Positions 54,289 through 63,675 are shown, counted from the first letter of the stretch. The stretch is 64,000 nt of DNA from Sphingorhabdus profundilacus (GCF_009769755.1 NZ_SDWJ01000001.1:248001-312000), one strand, 5' to 3'. The notes: generated by a model from the sequence alone, not told the origin. Numbers and translations: made by a program.

Positions 54289-55374
54289 TCAAAACGCCCC
54301 TATGTCCATCGCGTCGAGCCATCCGTCGCTATATTTCTCATTCCGGGTCGAGGTTTGCTGAAGCGCCGCTTCATTCAGTTCGCCATGGACAGCCATATGC
54401 TTCGCAAAAAATGCCCAGTGGCGGTAGCCGAGAAAGAAGGAGCCGATGCCAAGGGTCGCAATAATGATCAGGGCATCGACAAGAAACAGCATGAACCATT
54501 CCCCGCCTTCCGCTTCGAATGAGAAATGGAGGTCACCCCATGACAGTTGTGCAATCGCGTTGCGGAAAAAAGCCGCGTAGTAGATGACGAAGATCAACGA
54601 GATCAGCGTGTAGATCAGAAAGGTGATCAACAGGAAAAAGGCGATCCGGATAGCAGGCGGTGCGTCGATAAAAATATAGACACCCTGAACCGTCGTACCT
54701 TGCACCAGTACATAAGTGACGGTGACGATCATCAGCAGGATTGGCGTCAGATAAAGGCAAATAAAGGGCACCAGCACCGGACGCACCTTTGCCGTCGACC
54801 GGAAAGGGATATTCCCGAAACTCATCTGGTTCCACTTGTCATTCCACAATGTCGTCATGGACCATGCAACGGCGGCGCCCAGACTGAGATAATTTACCAC
54901 CCATTTCCAAAGATTGGAAAATCCATAGGCCCAGCCGGGTTCGTCAGATCCGCCCCTTATCCCCTTCCAGTATGTCCGGTTAAGGCGGTAGCGCAAGGCC
55001 CGAAAACGCGCGACGCCCACCACAAAGTTAAAGAAGAGAAGCGTTATCACGCTGACGCCGATGGCGGCTGTTTCATAGCTTCGAAAAACAAGGGCTTGAA
55101 TGCCGAACTGCAAAATCAGCAATGGCCCGCCGAGCAAGATCGCAGCAAAGATGAACCCGATGAGCAGCTCCTTTGCTGTGCCGGTCCATTCCAGCCATTC
55201 GTCCAAAAACCATGTGTGGCTCCAGAGATATTCGCGTTCCCGCCGGATCGCCCAGAAGCGGTAGATTCCCAAAGTGACCAATGTCAGCAATGCATTTGAT
55301 AAGGCGATTGGAGCGAATTCGCGCCAGTTTCCGCTAAAGCCAAAGCGCTGCTTTGGTTCGATTTCCAAATCCAC
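54289..55374 (-). CDS. DUF898-family membrane protein (YjgN-like)
   Basis: 361 aa. Repeated hydrophobic segments and the DUF898 blocks ALLTLVTLGIYRFWAIRREREYLWSHTWFL and FRALRYRLNRTYWKGIRGG are clear; LTLGIYRFWA recurs in related form in the second half (IATLGIGSFFLGYRHWAFF). Function unknown. I start at the GTG at 55374, six bases after AGGGGA; the ATG nine codons upstream lacks a Shine-Dalgarno. Located between nth and dapB on the same strand. Confidence 0.85.
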   Translation of the reverse strand: MDLEIEPKQRFGFSGNWREFAPIALSNALLTLVTLGIYRFWAIRREREYLWSHTWFLDEWLEWTGTAKELLIGFIFAAILLGGPLLILQFGIQALVFRSYETAAIGVSVITLLFFNFVVGVARFRALRYRLNRTYWKGIRGGSDEPGWAYGFSNLWKWVVNYLSLGAAVAWSMTTLWNDKWNQMSFGNIPFRSTAKVRPVLVPFICLYLTPILLMIVTVTYVLVQGTTVQGVYIFIDAPPAIRIAFFLLITFLIYTLISLIFVIYYAAFFRNAIAQLSWGDLHFSFEAEGGEWFMLFLVDALIIIATLGIGSFFLGYRHWAFFAKHMAVHGELNEAALQQTSTRNEKYSDGWLDAMDIGAF

Positions 55375-55458
55375 AAGACATCCCCTGAAGCCCGTAGCCA
55401 TGGGTAATGTCTGAAAAACAAATGTCTATAAGCAATTGGCGTCGCTGGATTAAATCGA

Positions 55459-56184
55459 TCAGACACCTAAAACCTCGGGCATATCATAACGCCCCGCTTT
55501 CTGCTGCACGAGCCACAGGGCCGCCTTTACTGCACCCTTGGCAAAAATGGCCCGGTTTTCGGCGCGATGGATCAGCTCAATACGTTCATTGTCCGAAGCA
55601 AAGATCACGCTGTGGTCGCCGGCAACACTTCCGCCCCGTAAGCTCGCAAAGCCTATATCCCCGGGTTTTCGTGCCCCCGTAATGCCGTCGCGACCTCTCT
55701 CGCTATGCGACTTAAGGTCGATGGCCCGACCTTTCGCAGCAGCTTGCCCTAGCAGCATCGCAGTGCCGGATGGTGCATCCACCTTGTGTCGGTGGTGCAT
55801 TTCAACAATTTCAATATCCCAATCGTCACCCAATTGTGCCGCTGCTTGCCGTACCAAAGCGGCGAGCATGGTGACACCCAGCGATGTATTGCCGGTTTGT
55901 AAGACTGCGATGTCGCGCGCGGCATCATCAATCAGAAAATGATGGCGTTCGTCGAGGCCCGTTGTGCCGATCAATATGGGTTTTGCCGCCGCCACACAGG
56001 CATCCAGATTGGCTTCGAGAGCATGGGGGCTGGAAAAGTCAACGAGCACATCGGACGTGGCAACCAGTGCGGCCAGATCATCGCCCTTATCAATGCCACC
56101 CGCATAATCGTGCCCGGCCTCGGCAATCGCTGCCACCAATGCCTGTCCCATGCGTCCCGCACTGCCGATTATGCCAATTTTCAT
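55459..56184 (-). CDS. dapB: 4-hydroxy-tetrahydrodipicolinate reductase DapB
   Basis: 241 aa NAD(P)H reductase of the lysine/DAP pathway. MKIGIIGSAGRMGQALVAAIAE (dinucleotide loop), VLVDFSSPHALEANL, IIGTTGLDE-like GTTGLDERH, EMHHRHKVDAPSGTAMLLG with the catalytic His/Lys region, and a short C-terminus. The start is the ATG at 56184, with AAAAAGAGAT upstream. A longer frame upstream runs into the ATGCTGAACTTGTTTC repeat and is not coding. Confidence 0.95.
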   Translation of the reverse strand: MKIGIIGSAGRMGQALVAAIAEAGHDYAGGIDKGDDLAALVATSDVLVDFSSPHALEANLDACVAAAKPILIGTTGLDERHHFLIDDAARDIAVLQTGNTSLGVTMLAALVRQAAAQLGDDWDIEIVEMHHRHKVDAPSGTAMLLGQAAAKGRAIDLKSHSERGRDGITGARKPGDIGFASLRGGSVAGDHSVIFASDNERIELIHRAENRAIFAKGAVKAALWLVQQKAGRYDMPEVLGV

Positions 56185-56247
56185 ATCTCTTTTTCCCGAA
56201 CCTGTTTCACCGCTGGTGATTTCACTCCAAGGTCTTACTAGATTAGT

Positions 56248-56268
56248 ATGTTGAAACAAGTTCAGCAT
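56248..56268. repeat. Copy of the TGAACTTGTTTCA intergenic repeat
   Basis: ATGTTGAAACAAGTTCAGCAT, a 7-8-bp dyad around CTTGT, related to the arms of the pair at 38984-39125. It ends five bases before the SIR2 ATG. Confidence 0.7.
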
Positions 56269-56272
56269 AAAA

Positions 56273-56998
56273 ATGGATCATCGGGTGACAGACATTCGCA
56301 ACATCGTAATCCTGACCGGCGCAGGTGTCAGCGCCGAAAGCGGTATTGATACGTTTCGCAGCGCAGGTGGATTATGGGAGCAGCATCGCGTCGAGGACGT
56401 TGCCACGCCTGAGGCGTTCGCACGCGATCCGGAACTTGTACTGCGGTTCTACGATATGCGGCGTGCCCGAATACAAGAAGTTGAGCCCAATGCCGCACAT
56501 CAGGCGTTGGCGCGACTGGATAGGGAGTGGAAGGGGGGCCTTCTCATCGTCACGCAGAATGTCGATGATTTGCACGAACGAGCTGGTGCTGGACGTTTGC
56601 TGCATATGCATGGCGAACATCTGAATGCGTGGTGTCTTGCCTGCGACGGGCGACATCGCTGGTACGGGACGCTATTGGATCGACCTTCCTGTCCAACTTG
56701 CGGTACGCCCGGGCAGATGCGTCCCGACATCGTTTGGTTTGGCGAGATGCCGTACAGGATGAACGAAATCTATGCCGCATTGAACCGGGCCGACCTGTTT
56801 GTCAGTATCGGCACGTCAGGGGCAGTCTATCCCGCCGCCGGTTTTGTTCGGGAAGCACGCGAGCAGGGCGCTCGCACGCTCGAGCTCAATCTTGAGCCAA
56901 GCCAAGGAAGCCACTGGTTCGACGAAGCACGTCATGGCCCTGCAACGGAAGTAGTTCCTGAGTGGGTCGACGAGTTATTACGCCAGCAATCCGTTTAG
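56273..56998 (+). CDS. NAD-dependent protein deacylase (SIR2/CobB)
   Basis: 241 aa sirtuin. VILTGAGVSAESGIDTFRSAGGLW (NAD loop), VTQNVDDLHERAGAGRLLHMHGEH with the catalytic His, the zinc site CLACDGRHRWYGTLLDRPSCPTCG, and FGEMPYRMNEIYAALNRADL plus SIGTSGAVYPAAGFV. All catalytic parts intact. It has no Shine-Dalgarno: a repeat hairpin stands directly before the ATG. It converges on moeB. Confidence 0.93.
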   Translation: MDHRVTDIRNIVILTGAGVSAESGIDTFRSAGGLWEQHRVEDVATPEAFARDPELVLRFYDMRRARIQEVEPNAAHQALARLDREWKGGLLIVTQNVDDLHERAGAGRLLHMHGEHLNAWCLACDGRHRWYGTLLDRPSCPTCGTPGQMRPDIVWFGEMPYRMNEIYAALNRADLFVSIGTSGAVYPAAGFVREAREQGARTLELNLEPSQGSHWFDEARHGPATEVVPEWVDELLRQQSV

Positions 56999-57762
56999 GA
57001 CGATAACGAACCGCAGCTGCTGCACGCCGGATCTTTGGGCAATTTAATGCTCCGCATCGACGGCGTCATGCCGTCAAAGATGTGCAGCTTGCCGATTTGG
57101 CTATCGCCAAAGCCTGTGAGGACACGGATAGCTTCCATCGCGGCGAAGCTACCCATCAGGCCGCACATCGCCCCCAATACACCTTGTGTGGCGCAATCGT
57201 CGCAATCGCCGGGATCATGCGCGTCGCCGACGAAACAGCGGTAACAGGGGGCATCTTCCTGCCATCCGGTAAAGGTGCCAATCTGGCCATGAAATTGCCC
57301 GATGGCGGCGCTGACGAGCGGAACGTGCGCCGACAGGCAGAGATCGTTGACGGTCAGGCGAGTGGCAAAGTTGTCACTGCCATCGATGACGACATCGACG
57401 CCGTCCAGAAAGTCCGATGTGGTGGCACGGTCAATGCGACGTTGGATCGCGTGAAAGATCACGTCCGGGTTCAGCCGTTTCACGGCAGCGGCCGCAGCCT
57501 CCACCTTGGCTTCGCCAATTTGAGTCTCGCTATACAGCACTTGCCGTTGCAGATTGGAAAGCGATATCGCGTCATCATCAACAACGCTAATGGTGCCGAC
57601 ACCGGCTGCGGCGAGATATTGGATCGCGGGGCTACCAATGCCGCCCGCGCCAATCAGCAGGACATGGCTATCCACTATTCTGGATTGTCCGGCACCGCCA
57701 ATATCGCGCAAGACAATATGCCGGGCATAGCGGTCCAGTTGATGATCGGAAAGTTCAGCCAT
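56995..57762 (-). CDS. HesA/MoeB/ThiF-family adenylyltransferase
   Basis: 255 aa E1-like enzyme. YARHIVLRDIGGAGQSRI, VLLIGAGGIGSPAIQYLAAAGVGTI (ATP loop), DDDAISLSNLQRQVLYSE, and CysxxCys zinc ligands in CYRCFVGDAH and a terminal ACSSC. It adenylates the C-terminal Gly of a ubiquitin-like sulfur carrier (MoaD or ThiS). It shares one base with the dut stop (TAATG). Whether it serves molybdopterin or thiamine is open; the window has both a thiC and Moco enzymes. Confidence 0.9.
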   Translation of the reverse strand: MAELSDHQLDRYARHIVLRDIGGAGQSRIVDSHVLLIGAGGIGSPAIQYLAAAGVGTISVVDDDAISLSNLQRQVLYSETQIGEAKVEAAAAAVKRLNPDVIFHAIQRRIDRATTSDFLDGVDVVIDGSDNFATRLTVNDLCLSAHVPLVSAAIGQFHGQIGTFTGWQEDAPCYRCFVGDAHDPGDCDDCATQGVLGAMCGLMGSFAAMEAIRVLTGFGDSQIGKLHIFDGMTPSMRSIKLPKDPACSSCGSLSS

Positions 57763-58229
57763 TATGCGGGGCTAGATATTCCCGTCGAACCGAATCCTCC
57801 GGCACCGCGAGTGGTATCGTCCAATTCCTCAACTTCCACCATCGCGGCGTGGGTGACAGGCGCGACCACGATTTGCGCGATACGGTCACCCTTTGAAATG
57901 GGGAAATCATCTTCGCCCAAATTGGCCAGAATGACTTTCACTTCCCCGCGATAATCGCTGTCGATCGTTCCGGGTGTGTTGAGGCAGGTAATGCCATGTT
58001 TAAGAGCAAGGCCAGAACGCGGGCGAACCTGAACCTCATACCCTTCGGGAATAGCGAAAGCGAAGCCGGTCGCAACGGCTTGGCGTTTGCCCACGCGCAG
58101 CGTCAGGCTTTCAGCGGCGCAAATGTCCATGCCCGCGGCACCAGCCGTGGCATAATCGGGCATCGCCAAACCGGCACCATGATTCAACCGCTTAACCTGA
58201 ACTTCAACCTTGGGCGAGCGCATGGGCAA
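57762..58229 (-). CDS. dut: dUTP pyrophosphatase Dut
   Basis: 155 aa, five dUTPase motifs in order: [47 protein letters not shown] and [10 protein letters not shown]. It prevents uracil misincorporation. The ATG is at 58229, and a second in-frame ATG at 58223 is possible. It overlaps the coaBC 3' end by 26 bases. Confidence 0.96.
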   Translation of the reverse strand: MPMRSPKVEVQVKRLNHGAGLAMPDYATAGAAGMDICAAESLTLRVGKRQAVATGFAFAIPEGYEVQVRPRSGLALKHGITCLNTPGTIDSDYRGEVKVILANLGEDDFPISKGDRIAQIVVAPVTHAAMVEVEELDDTTRGAGGFGSTGISSPA

Positions 58230-59469
58230 CCCTTTCCATCAATTTGCGGGCGATGACGTCCTTGGGGCTATCAGGCCAGCTTTCAACTCCGTCCTTGGTT
58301 ACGATATGAAAGGCGTTGTTTGCGCCCCCCATGACATCGCCGGATACGTCGTTTGCCACAATCCAGTCGCACCCTTTTTTTGCCAGTTTGGCTTGGGCAT
58401 GTTCAACAATCTTTTCGGTTTCCGCAGCAAAGCCTATAAGCAGTCCTGGCCTGTTTTTATGCTGTACAAGACTTGCGAGGATGTCAGGGTTTTCGGTTAA
58501 TGTCAGCGGCGGAATGCTTTTGCCATCTTTCTTTATCTTCTGGTCCGGCGCGTCCGTGGCGCGCCAGTCAGCGACGGCGGCAACCATGATGGCGACATCG
58601 CTGGGAAGGGCCTTTTCGACTTCCGACTGCATCTCTAGCGCCGTTTCGACATCAATGCGAATGACACCGGGCGGGGTGACCAAATGGACCGGACCGGCGA
58701 TAAGGGTAGCCTCCGCGCCCATTTCCGCCGCCGCCGCCGCTATCGCAAAGCCTTGTCGTCCAGATGAGCGGTTGGCAATGTAACGGACGGGATCAATGGC
58801 TTCATGCGTTGGACCGGCCGTCACCAAAACGCGCTTTCCAAACAGCGGCCGGTGCGTGATGTCCGCGAAATCGGGCTGTGCTTCCAATGTTGTAGGTGCG
58901 CGTCCGGCCGTGAGGGCTGAATCGAAACTATGCCCAAGCATTGCACAAATCCGTTCGGCGATTGCGGGCGGTTCCGGCAAGCGCCCTGGTCCGAATTCAC
59001 CGCACGCCATTGCGCCTGAATCCGGTTCCATGATGGTCACGCCGTCGGCGCGCAGCTGTGCGAGATTGCGCTGGGTCGCGGCGTGCTGCCACATTCGGAC
59101 GTTCATCGCGGGAACGGCTAACACCGGTTTATCCGTGGCAAGCAATATCGTCGTAGCGAGATCGTCCGCGATCCCTGCTGCCATCTTGGCAAGGATATTC
59201 GCTGTCGCTGGGCAAATGACGATAAGGTCGGCCTGACGGCTGAGCTGGATATGCCCGATCTCGCGTTCTTCTTTCAGGTCGAACATGTGGCCGTAGACCT
59301 GATCTTCGGTCATCACGCCCATAGAAAGTGGCGTGACAAATTCGGTGGCGCTTTGTGTCATAACCGCGCGGACCGCAATGCCCTGCCGCTTGAGCAATCT
59401 GACCAGCTCCAGCGTCTTATAGGCCGCAATGCCGCCAGAGACGATCAGCAAGATGCGCTTGGTTTCCAT
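58204..59469 (-). CDS. coaBC: Bifunctional CoaBC (phosphopantothenoylcysteine synthetase/decarboxylase)
   Basis: 421 aa, essential CoA-pathway enzyme. CoaC half: [38 protein letters not shown] (PxMNxxMW) and a CGEFGPGR motif. CoaB half: [22 protein letters not shown] and GFAAETEK, with [13 protein letters not shown] at the end. The ATG at 59469 shares a base with the ccdB TGA (TGATG), so expression now depends at least partly on the toxin operon's message. Confidence 0.95.
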   Translation of the reverse strand: METKRILLIVSGGIAAYKTLELVRLLKRQGIAVRAVMTQSATEFVTPLSMGVMTEDQVYGHMFDLKEEREIGHIQLSRQADLIVICPATANILAKMAAGIADDLATTILLATDKPVLAVPAMNVRMWQHAATQRNLAQLRADGVTIMEPDSGAMACGEFGPGRLPEPPAIAERICAMLGHSFDSALTAGRAPTTLEAQPDFADITHRPLFGKRVLVTAGPTHEAIDPVRYIANRSSGRQGFAIAAAAAEMGAEATLIAGPVHLVTPPGVIRIDVETALEMQSEVEKALPSDVAIMVAAVADWRATDAPDQKIKKDGKSIPPLTLTENPDILASLVQHKNRPGLLIGFAAETEKIVEHAQAKLAKKGCDWIVANDVSGDVMGGANNAFHIVTKDGVESWPDSPKDVIARKLMERVAHALAQG

Positions 59470-59765
59470 CAAAATCCGCTGACCAACATATCCAGTGCGT
59501 CAATGATCCGACTATGTTGATTAGCCAGTGATGCCACAGGAGGTCCTAATTCTCGAACAGCTATTGAGGCAGAAAATTGAGGATATAAAACGTAATTTTG
59601 GCCTTCGATCAAAAATACAGGATTCAGTCTTTCGGCAATCTTTGGCTCGAGATCAGGCGGTAGGAGAGGGATTACGAAGCGTGTCTGTAAATACTCCAGG
59701 AATTCGGATTGACAGTCGACCACCAAGGCGTCGGACTTTGTTTTGATAACATCAAAACGTGCCAT
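59469..59765 (-). CDS. ccdB: CcdB-family toxin
   Basis: 98 aa. The CcdB fold is visible: ARFDVIKTKSDALVVDCQSEFL, RFVIPLLPPDLEPKIAERLNPVF, YVLYPQFSASIAVRELG and a C-terminal IIDALDMLVSGF (the family ends in a short helix with GxF). CcdB poisons DNA gyrase. It overlaps ccdA by one base and joins coaBC at its stop. It lies in the gap between ubiB and coaBC. Confidence 0.9.
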   Translation of the reverse strand: MARFDVIKTKSDALVVDCQSEFLEYLQTRFVIPLLPPDLEPKIAERLNPVFLIEGQNYVLYPQFSASIAVRELGPPVASLANQHSRIIDALDMLVSGF

Positions 59766-60010
59766 TAAAACATCCGGTATCGTGCAAGCGGAATGCCATG
59801 TTTTTCGACATATGCATTGGACCAATCCAAGGCATCCTTGTTTTCGCGGAGCCATTTCTCAGCCTTTGCTGAACGTACTTTTTCCGAAAGACCGGTTTCG
59901 CAGGCTTGAGAAATATTTATTCCCAGCTGCCGGGCCTCTGCAACAAGCTCGAAGTCCAGTGAGACATTAGTCGGCTTTTTAGTTTTTTCGTGGCGCACCG
60001 GAAAGTTCAT
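59765..60010 (-). CDS. ccdA: CcdA-family antitoxin
   Basis: 81 aa. The N-terminal ribbon-helix-helix is PTNVSLDFELVAEARQLGINISQA, and the C-terminal tail RENKDALDWSNAYVEKHGIPLARYR is the CcdB-binding peptide. AAGGG sits a few bases before the ATG. A consensus promoter lies within the last codons of ubiB. It neutralises CcdB and should repress its own promoter. A match of ccdA to the antitoxin in F plasmid is family-level only. Confidence 0.9.
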   Translation of the reverse strand: MNFPVRHEKTKKPTNVSLDFELVAEARQLGINISQACETGLSEKVRSAKAEKWLRENKDALDWSNAYVEKHGIPLARYRMF

Positions 60011-60033
60011 AGCATTGCCCTTCTAATACGCAT

Positions 60034-60062
60034 ATTATATGTGCATATCTGATGATGTTCAA
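60034..60062 (-). promoter_or_regulatory. ccdAB promoter
   Basis: On the minus strand TTGAAC (60062-60057), 17 bp, TATAAT (60039-60034). The -35 overlaps the ubiB stop codon. Repeated ATATGC steps around the -10 (GCACATATAATATGC) may be the CcdA operator. Confidence 0.65.
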
Positions 60063-61609
60063 CCCCAATTGCTCATTAAGGCCGCCCCGATTCCGGCCGC
60101 AACTACTGCCACTAAAACATAGCGCCACCAACGCCCGCCGTCACCGGCACGCCGTTCCCAAATCAATTCCACATGGGGCAAAGGCGGTGCCTCCGGCGCG
60201 CCACCTTTGCGCGGCAACTGTTCATCAAGTCGGCGGATGATGTCGGGGATCATCTTCAACGTATCCGCCTGTTTCTTGATGCCGTCGGCGAGCATTGCTT
60301 CGGGTCCCAGTTCGCCGCGTATCCAGTCGCGGACAAAAGGCGCAGCGACATCCCACATATTGATGCCCGGGTTCAATGACGTCGCAATGCCTTCGACCAT
60401 CACCATCGTTTTTTGCAATAGTAACAAATGTGGCTGGGTTTGCATGTCGAAGTCGCGGGTTATGGCAAACAGACTATCGAGCATCTGCCCGACGGACAAT
60501 TCACTGACCGGTTTCCCGCGCGTCGGTTCGCCGACCGCGCGCAACGCCGTCGCGAATTCGTCCACATTATGGTAGCTTGGCACATATTGTGCCTCAAAAT
60601 GAATCTCTGCGACCCTTTTGTAATTGCCGGTGGTCAGGCCATAAAGAATTTCGGCAAGCCAGAACCGGGCTTGCCGGTTGATACGGCCCATGATCCCAAA
60701 GTCGATGGCAACAATCGTTCCATCGGCCCGGACAAATAAATTGCCCTGATGCATATCTGCGTGGAAATAGCCCTCAGAAATGGCTTGGCGCAGGAAAGTG
60801 AGCACCAGCTTTTCCGCTAGTTTCTTGAGGTCATGGCCCGCAGCTTTCAACGCATCAATATCGGCAATCTTGACGCCATCGACCCACTCCAGAGTCAAAA
60901 CGCGCCCCGATGTACGGTCCCAGTCAATGGCCGGAATCGTATAGCCTTCGACGGCCACCATAGCATCCTTGAGTTCGGACGCGCTCGCCGCCTCACGACG
61001 AAGATCAAGCTCTCGCAAGGTCCAGCGCTTGAGATTGGCGATGACCAATTGCGGACGAAGTCGGGCCGCTTCCCCGCCCAATGCCTCCAGATGCGCTGCA
61101 GCCCATTCGTAAGTTTCAATGTCGCGGGCAAATTGTTCGCGAATACCTGGACGCAATATTTTGACTGCAACATCCCGTCCGTCTGTCGTTCGGGCGCGAT
61201 GGACTTGTGCGATGGACGCTGCCCCAACGGCAACGGGATCGATATATTCGAATAGTTCCGCCGCCGGTTTGTTCAAACTGGTATCGATTTCGGCGAAAAC
61301 AGATTCAAATGGCGCCGGCGGTAGTTGGTCCTGCAGGGTCAGTAAGTTATGCGCGGCTTCGACCCCGATAATGTCAGGTCTGGTGGCCAATGTCTGCCCC
61401 AGCTTGATCGCAGCTGGTCCGATAGCGCGAAACGCGCCCGCATAATCCGGTACCTTTGGCTGAATTGAGCCGAACCTTGCAATCCGGCACAGCCGCTTGA
61501 CTTGCGGCGGGGTGTTCCTGTCGGCTTCGATGGCGCGCAACGCTCCATGTCTTGCAAGGATACGCCCCCATTTCAGAAGGCGCAATATGTGGGTCGCTGG
61601 ACGGGTCAT
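60059..61609 (-). CDS. ubiB: UbiB protein kinase-like ABC1/ADCK family
   Basis: 516 aa, needed for ubiquinone synthesis. KxGQ motif in AAIKLGQTLATRPD, AAASIAQVHRA-like VGAASIAQVHRARTTDG, kinase-like VAVKILRPG, FHADMHQGNLFVRADG (catalytic HxDxxxGN) and IDFGIMGRI. Two C-terminal TM segments (WWRYVLVAVVAAGIGAALM). I take the ATG at 61609, which gives the usual length. A longer start upstream would intrude into ubiE's spacer. Confidence 0.95.
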   Translation of the reverse strand: MTRPATHILRLLKWGRILARHGALRAIEADRNTPPQVKRLCRIARFGSIQPKVPDYAGAFRAIGPAAIKLGQTLATRPDIIGVEAAHNLLTLQDQLPPAPFESVFAEIDTSLNKPAAELFEYIDPVAVGAASIAQVHRARTTDGRDVAVKILRPGIREQFARDIETYEWAAAHLEALGGEAARLRPQLVIANLKRWTLRELDLRREAASASELKDAMVAVEGYTIPAIDWDRTSGRVLTLEWVDGVKIADIDALKAAGHDLKKLAEKLVLTFLRQAISEGYFHADMHQGNLFVRADGTIVAIDFGIMGRINRQARFWLAEILYGLTTGNYKRVAEIHFEAQYVPSYHNVDEFATALRAVGEPTRGKPVSELSVGQMLDSLFAITRDFDMQTQPHLLLLQKTMVMVEGIATSLNPGINMWDVAAPFVRDWIRGELGPEAMLADGIKKQADTLKMIPDIIRRLDEQLPRKGGAPEAPPLPHVELIWERRAGDGGRWWRYVLVAVVAAGIGAALMSNWG

Positions 61610-61661
61610 GTTCGTCGGAACCCTCCGGCACAGGGGAGGGGGGTTTTCGCAAAACGCATTC

Positions 61662-62393
61662 TTATACCTTCCATCCGCTATGGATGGCCACCAATCCGCC
61701 CATAATCGGTTCGACTTTGGTTTGTGCAAAGCCTGCTTCGCCAATCATGCGTTTGAAACTTTGCATATCGGGAAACCGGCGAATCGATTCGACAAGATAG
61801 CGGTAACTATCCTCATCACCGGCGATCGCTTTACCCAGCTTTGGAACCAGCCTTTCGGAATAGACATCATAGACTTGCGCCAGGCCCGGCCATTCCACCG
61901 TCGAAAATTCAAGGCAGTAAAACCGACCGCCATAGCGTAATACGCGGTGGGCTTCTTTAAGAGCAGCCGGAATATCAGTGACATTCCGAATTCCAAAAGC
62001 AATCGTATAAGCGTCGAAATGACGGTCGGGGAATGTCAGTGTCTCGGCATTTTGTGGTGACCAGATCAGCGTGTCGATGCCACGCTTCATGGCCCTGTCC
62101 ATTCCGACGCCCAACATATCTTCATTGATATCGGATACCGTGACCTGGGCGCCCGACTTTTCCATGCGAAACGCGATATCGCCCGTGCCACCTGCCATAT
62201 CGAGAATATCTTCATCTGGCTGCGGTTTGACCCGTCGGACAAATGTATCTTTCCACAGACGGTGCAAACCGCCCGACATCGCATCGTTCATGATGTCATA
62301 TTTGCGGGCAACATTGGAAAACACGCCGCCGACACGGGCGGTTTTCTCTTCTGGGCTAACCTGTTCATAGCCAAAGGATACGGTATCTGTCAT
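61662..62393 (-). CDS. ubiE: UbiE, demethylmenaquinone/ubiquinone C-methyltransferase
   Basis: 243 aa. SAM motif I DMAGGTGDIAF, YTIAFGIRNVTDIPAALKEA, and KLGKAIAGDEDSYRYLVESIRRFP are UbiE-specific. It methylates the ubiquinone ring at C2. It begins the ubiE-ubiB-(ccdAB)-coaBC-dut-moeB unit and is divergent from mutM with a 47-bp spacer. Confidence 0.96.
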   Translation of the reverse strand: MTDTVSFGYEQVSPEEKTARVGGVFSNVARKYDIMNDAMSGGLHRLWKDTFVRRVKPQPDEDILDMAGGTGDIAFRMEKSGAQVTVSDINEDMLGVGMDRAMKRGIDTLIWSPQNAETLTFPDRHFDAYTIAFGIRNVTDIPAALKEAHRVLRYGGRFYCLEFSTVEWPGLAQVYDVYSERLVPKLGKAIAGDEDSYRYLVESIRRFPDMQSFKRMIGEAGFAQTKVEPIMGGLVAIHSGWKV

Positions 62394-62440
62394 CGCTTCA
62401 GCCTCTAGCCAAGTGCTGCCCGCGTCGCTAGCGGATTCGC

Positions 62441-63253
62441 ATGCCAGAACTACCTGAAGTTGAAACCACGGTTGCCGGACTACGCAAGGTACTTGAAGGA
62501 GACGTCATCGCAAGGGCGCAGGCCTTTCGCGCCGACCTTCGATGGCCGATGCCCGTCGATCTTCGGCAACGGTTGACCGGCGCGCGGGTCACCGGTCTTG
62601 GCCGTCGCGCCAAATACGGGCTGATCTATACAGACCGCGACGATGTGTTGATATTTCATCTGGGCATGTCTGGACGGTGGCGGGTGGATCCATCGAAAAT
62701 GGAAAAGCACGACCATTTTGTTATTGAAACGCAAAGCGGGCGCTTGGCTGCCCTGAACGATCCGCGCCGTTTCGGGTCTCTCGATATCACATCATTGATT
62801 GAACTGGATAATTTTAAGGCGTTTAAAGGGATGGGACCGGAACCTCTTTCCGACGACTTCGACGCATCGGTGTTAATGGCAGCATTGCATGGCCGGACCG
62901 CACCGATCAAGGCCATGCTGTTGAACCAGAATGTCGTGGCGGGGCTGGGAAATATTTATGTGTGCGAGGCCCTGCATATGGCGGGAATTTCGCCAGCGAC
63001 CGCCGCCAGGAAAATAAACAAGTCGCGGCTTGAACGGCTGGTCGCGGCAATAAAGGAGGTACTGACGGCGGCCATCGCCGTCGGTGGTTCGACATTGCGC
63101 GATTTTGCGGCCCCGGATGGTGAGTTGGGATATTTCGCAAAGGATTGGCGGGTTTATGGTCGTGAAGGACAGGCCTGTATATGTGGTGCGCCAGTTTTGC
63201 GGCAGATCGATTCGGGCCGATCCACCTTTTATTGCGGGAAATGCCAGCGATAG
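62441..63253 (+). CDS. mutM: Formamidopyrimidine-DNA glycosylase MutM
   Basis: 270 aa. MPELPEVETTVAGLRKVLEG with catalytic Pro/Glu, KYGLIYT-like lysine region, and QNVVAGLGNIYVCEALHMAGI (H2TH). C-terminal zinc finger CICGAPVLRQIDSGRSTFYCGKCQ. Removes 8-oxoG and FapyG. Complete, standard length. Confidence 0.97.
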   Translation: MPELPEVETTVAGLRKVLEGDVIARAQAFRADLRWPMPVDLRQRLTGARVTGLGRRAKYGLIYTDRDDVLIFHLGMSGRWRVDPSKMEKHDHFVIETQSGRLAALNDPRRFGSLDITSLIELDNFKAFKGMGPEPLSDDFDASVLMAALHGRTAPIKAMLLNQNVVAGLGNIYVCEALHMAGISPATAARKINKSRLERLVAAIKEVLTAAIAVGGSTLRDFAAPDGELGYFAKDWRVYGREGQACICGAPVLRQIDSGRSTFYCGKCQR

Positions 63254-63372
63254 CTTGGCATATTTGCGGCTTTTGCAGGTTGACGAATCTGAAACCCACC
63301 GCTAAGGGCGCTCCTTCAACGGGCTGGCACTGCAAAATGTGTTCCGTCATTTAACGAAATTTGAGGACTAAA

Positions 63373-63636
63373 ATGGCCAATACGCCGCAAGCTAAAAAGC
63401 GTATCCGTCGCAATGCGCGTCGCACCGAAGTCAATGGCGCTCGCGTCAGCCGCATTCGCACTTTTGTAAAGAAGGTAGAAGCGGCTATCGAAGCAGGCGA
63501 CAAAGCAGCGGCGACCGAAGCATTGGCCGCAGCGCAGCCCGAACTGGCGCGCGGTGTTTCGAAAGGCGTTCTGCATAAGAACACGGCTTCGCGCAAATAT
63601 GGTCGTTTGACAAAGGCTGTCGGGTCTATCGCCTGA
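63373..63636 (+). CDS. rpsT: Small ribosomal subunit protein bS20
   Basis: 87 aa basic protein. [20 protein letters not shown] at the start and [20 protein letters not shown] at the end are the S20 marks. Start at the ATG 63373 with TTGAGGAC upstream. A terminator follows. It lies 119 bp after mutM. S20 and the following chromosomal initiator gene are often neighbours in this order. Confidence 0.96.
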   Translation: MANTPQAKKRIRRNARRTEVNGARVSRIRTFVKKVEAAIEAGDKAAATEALAAAQPELARGVSKGVLHKNTASRKYGRLTKAVGSIA

Positions 63637-63675
63637 TTATTATCGCCTCGACCGGTTAGCCCCGGTACTGACGTT

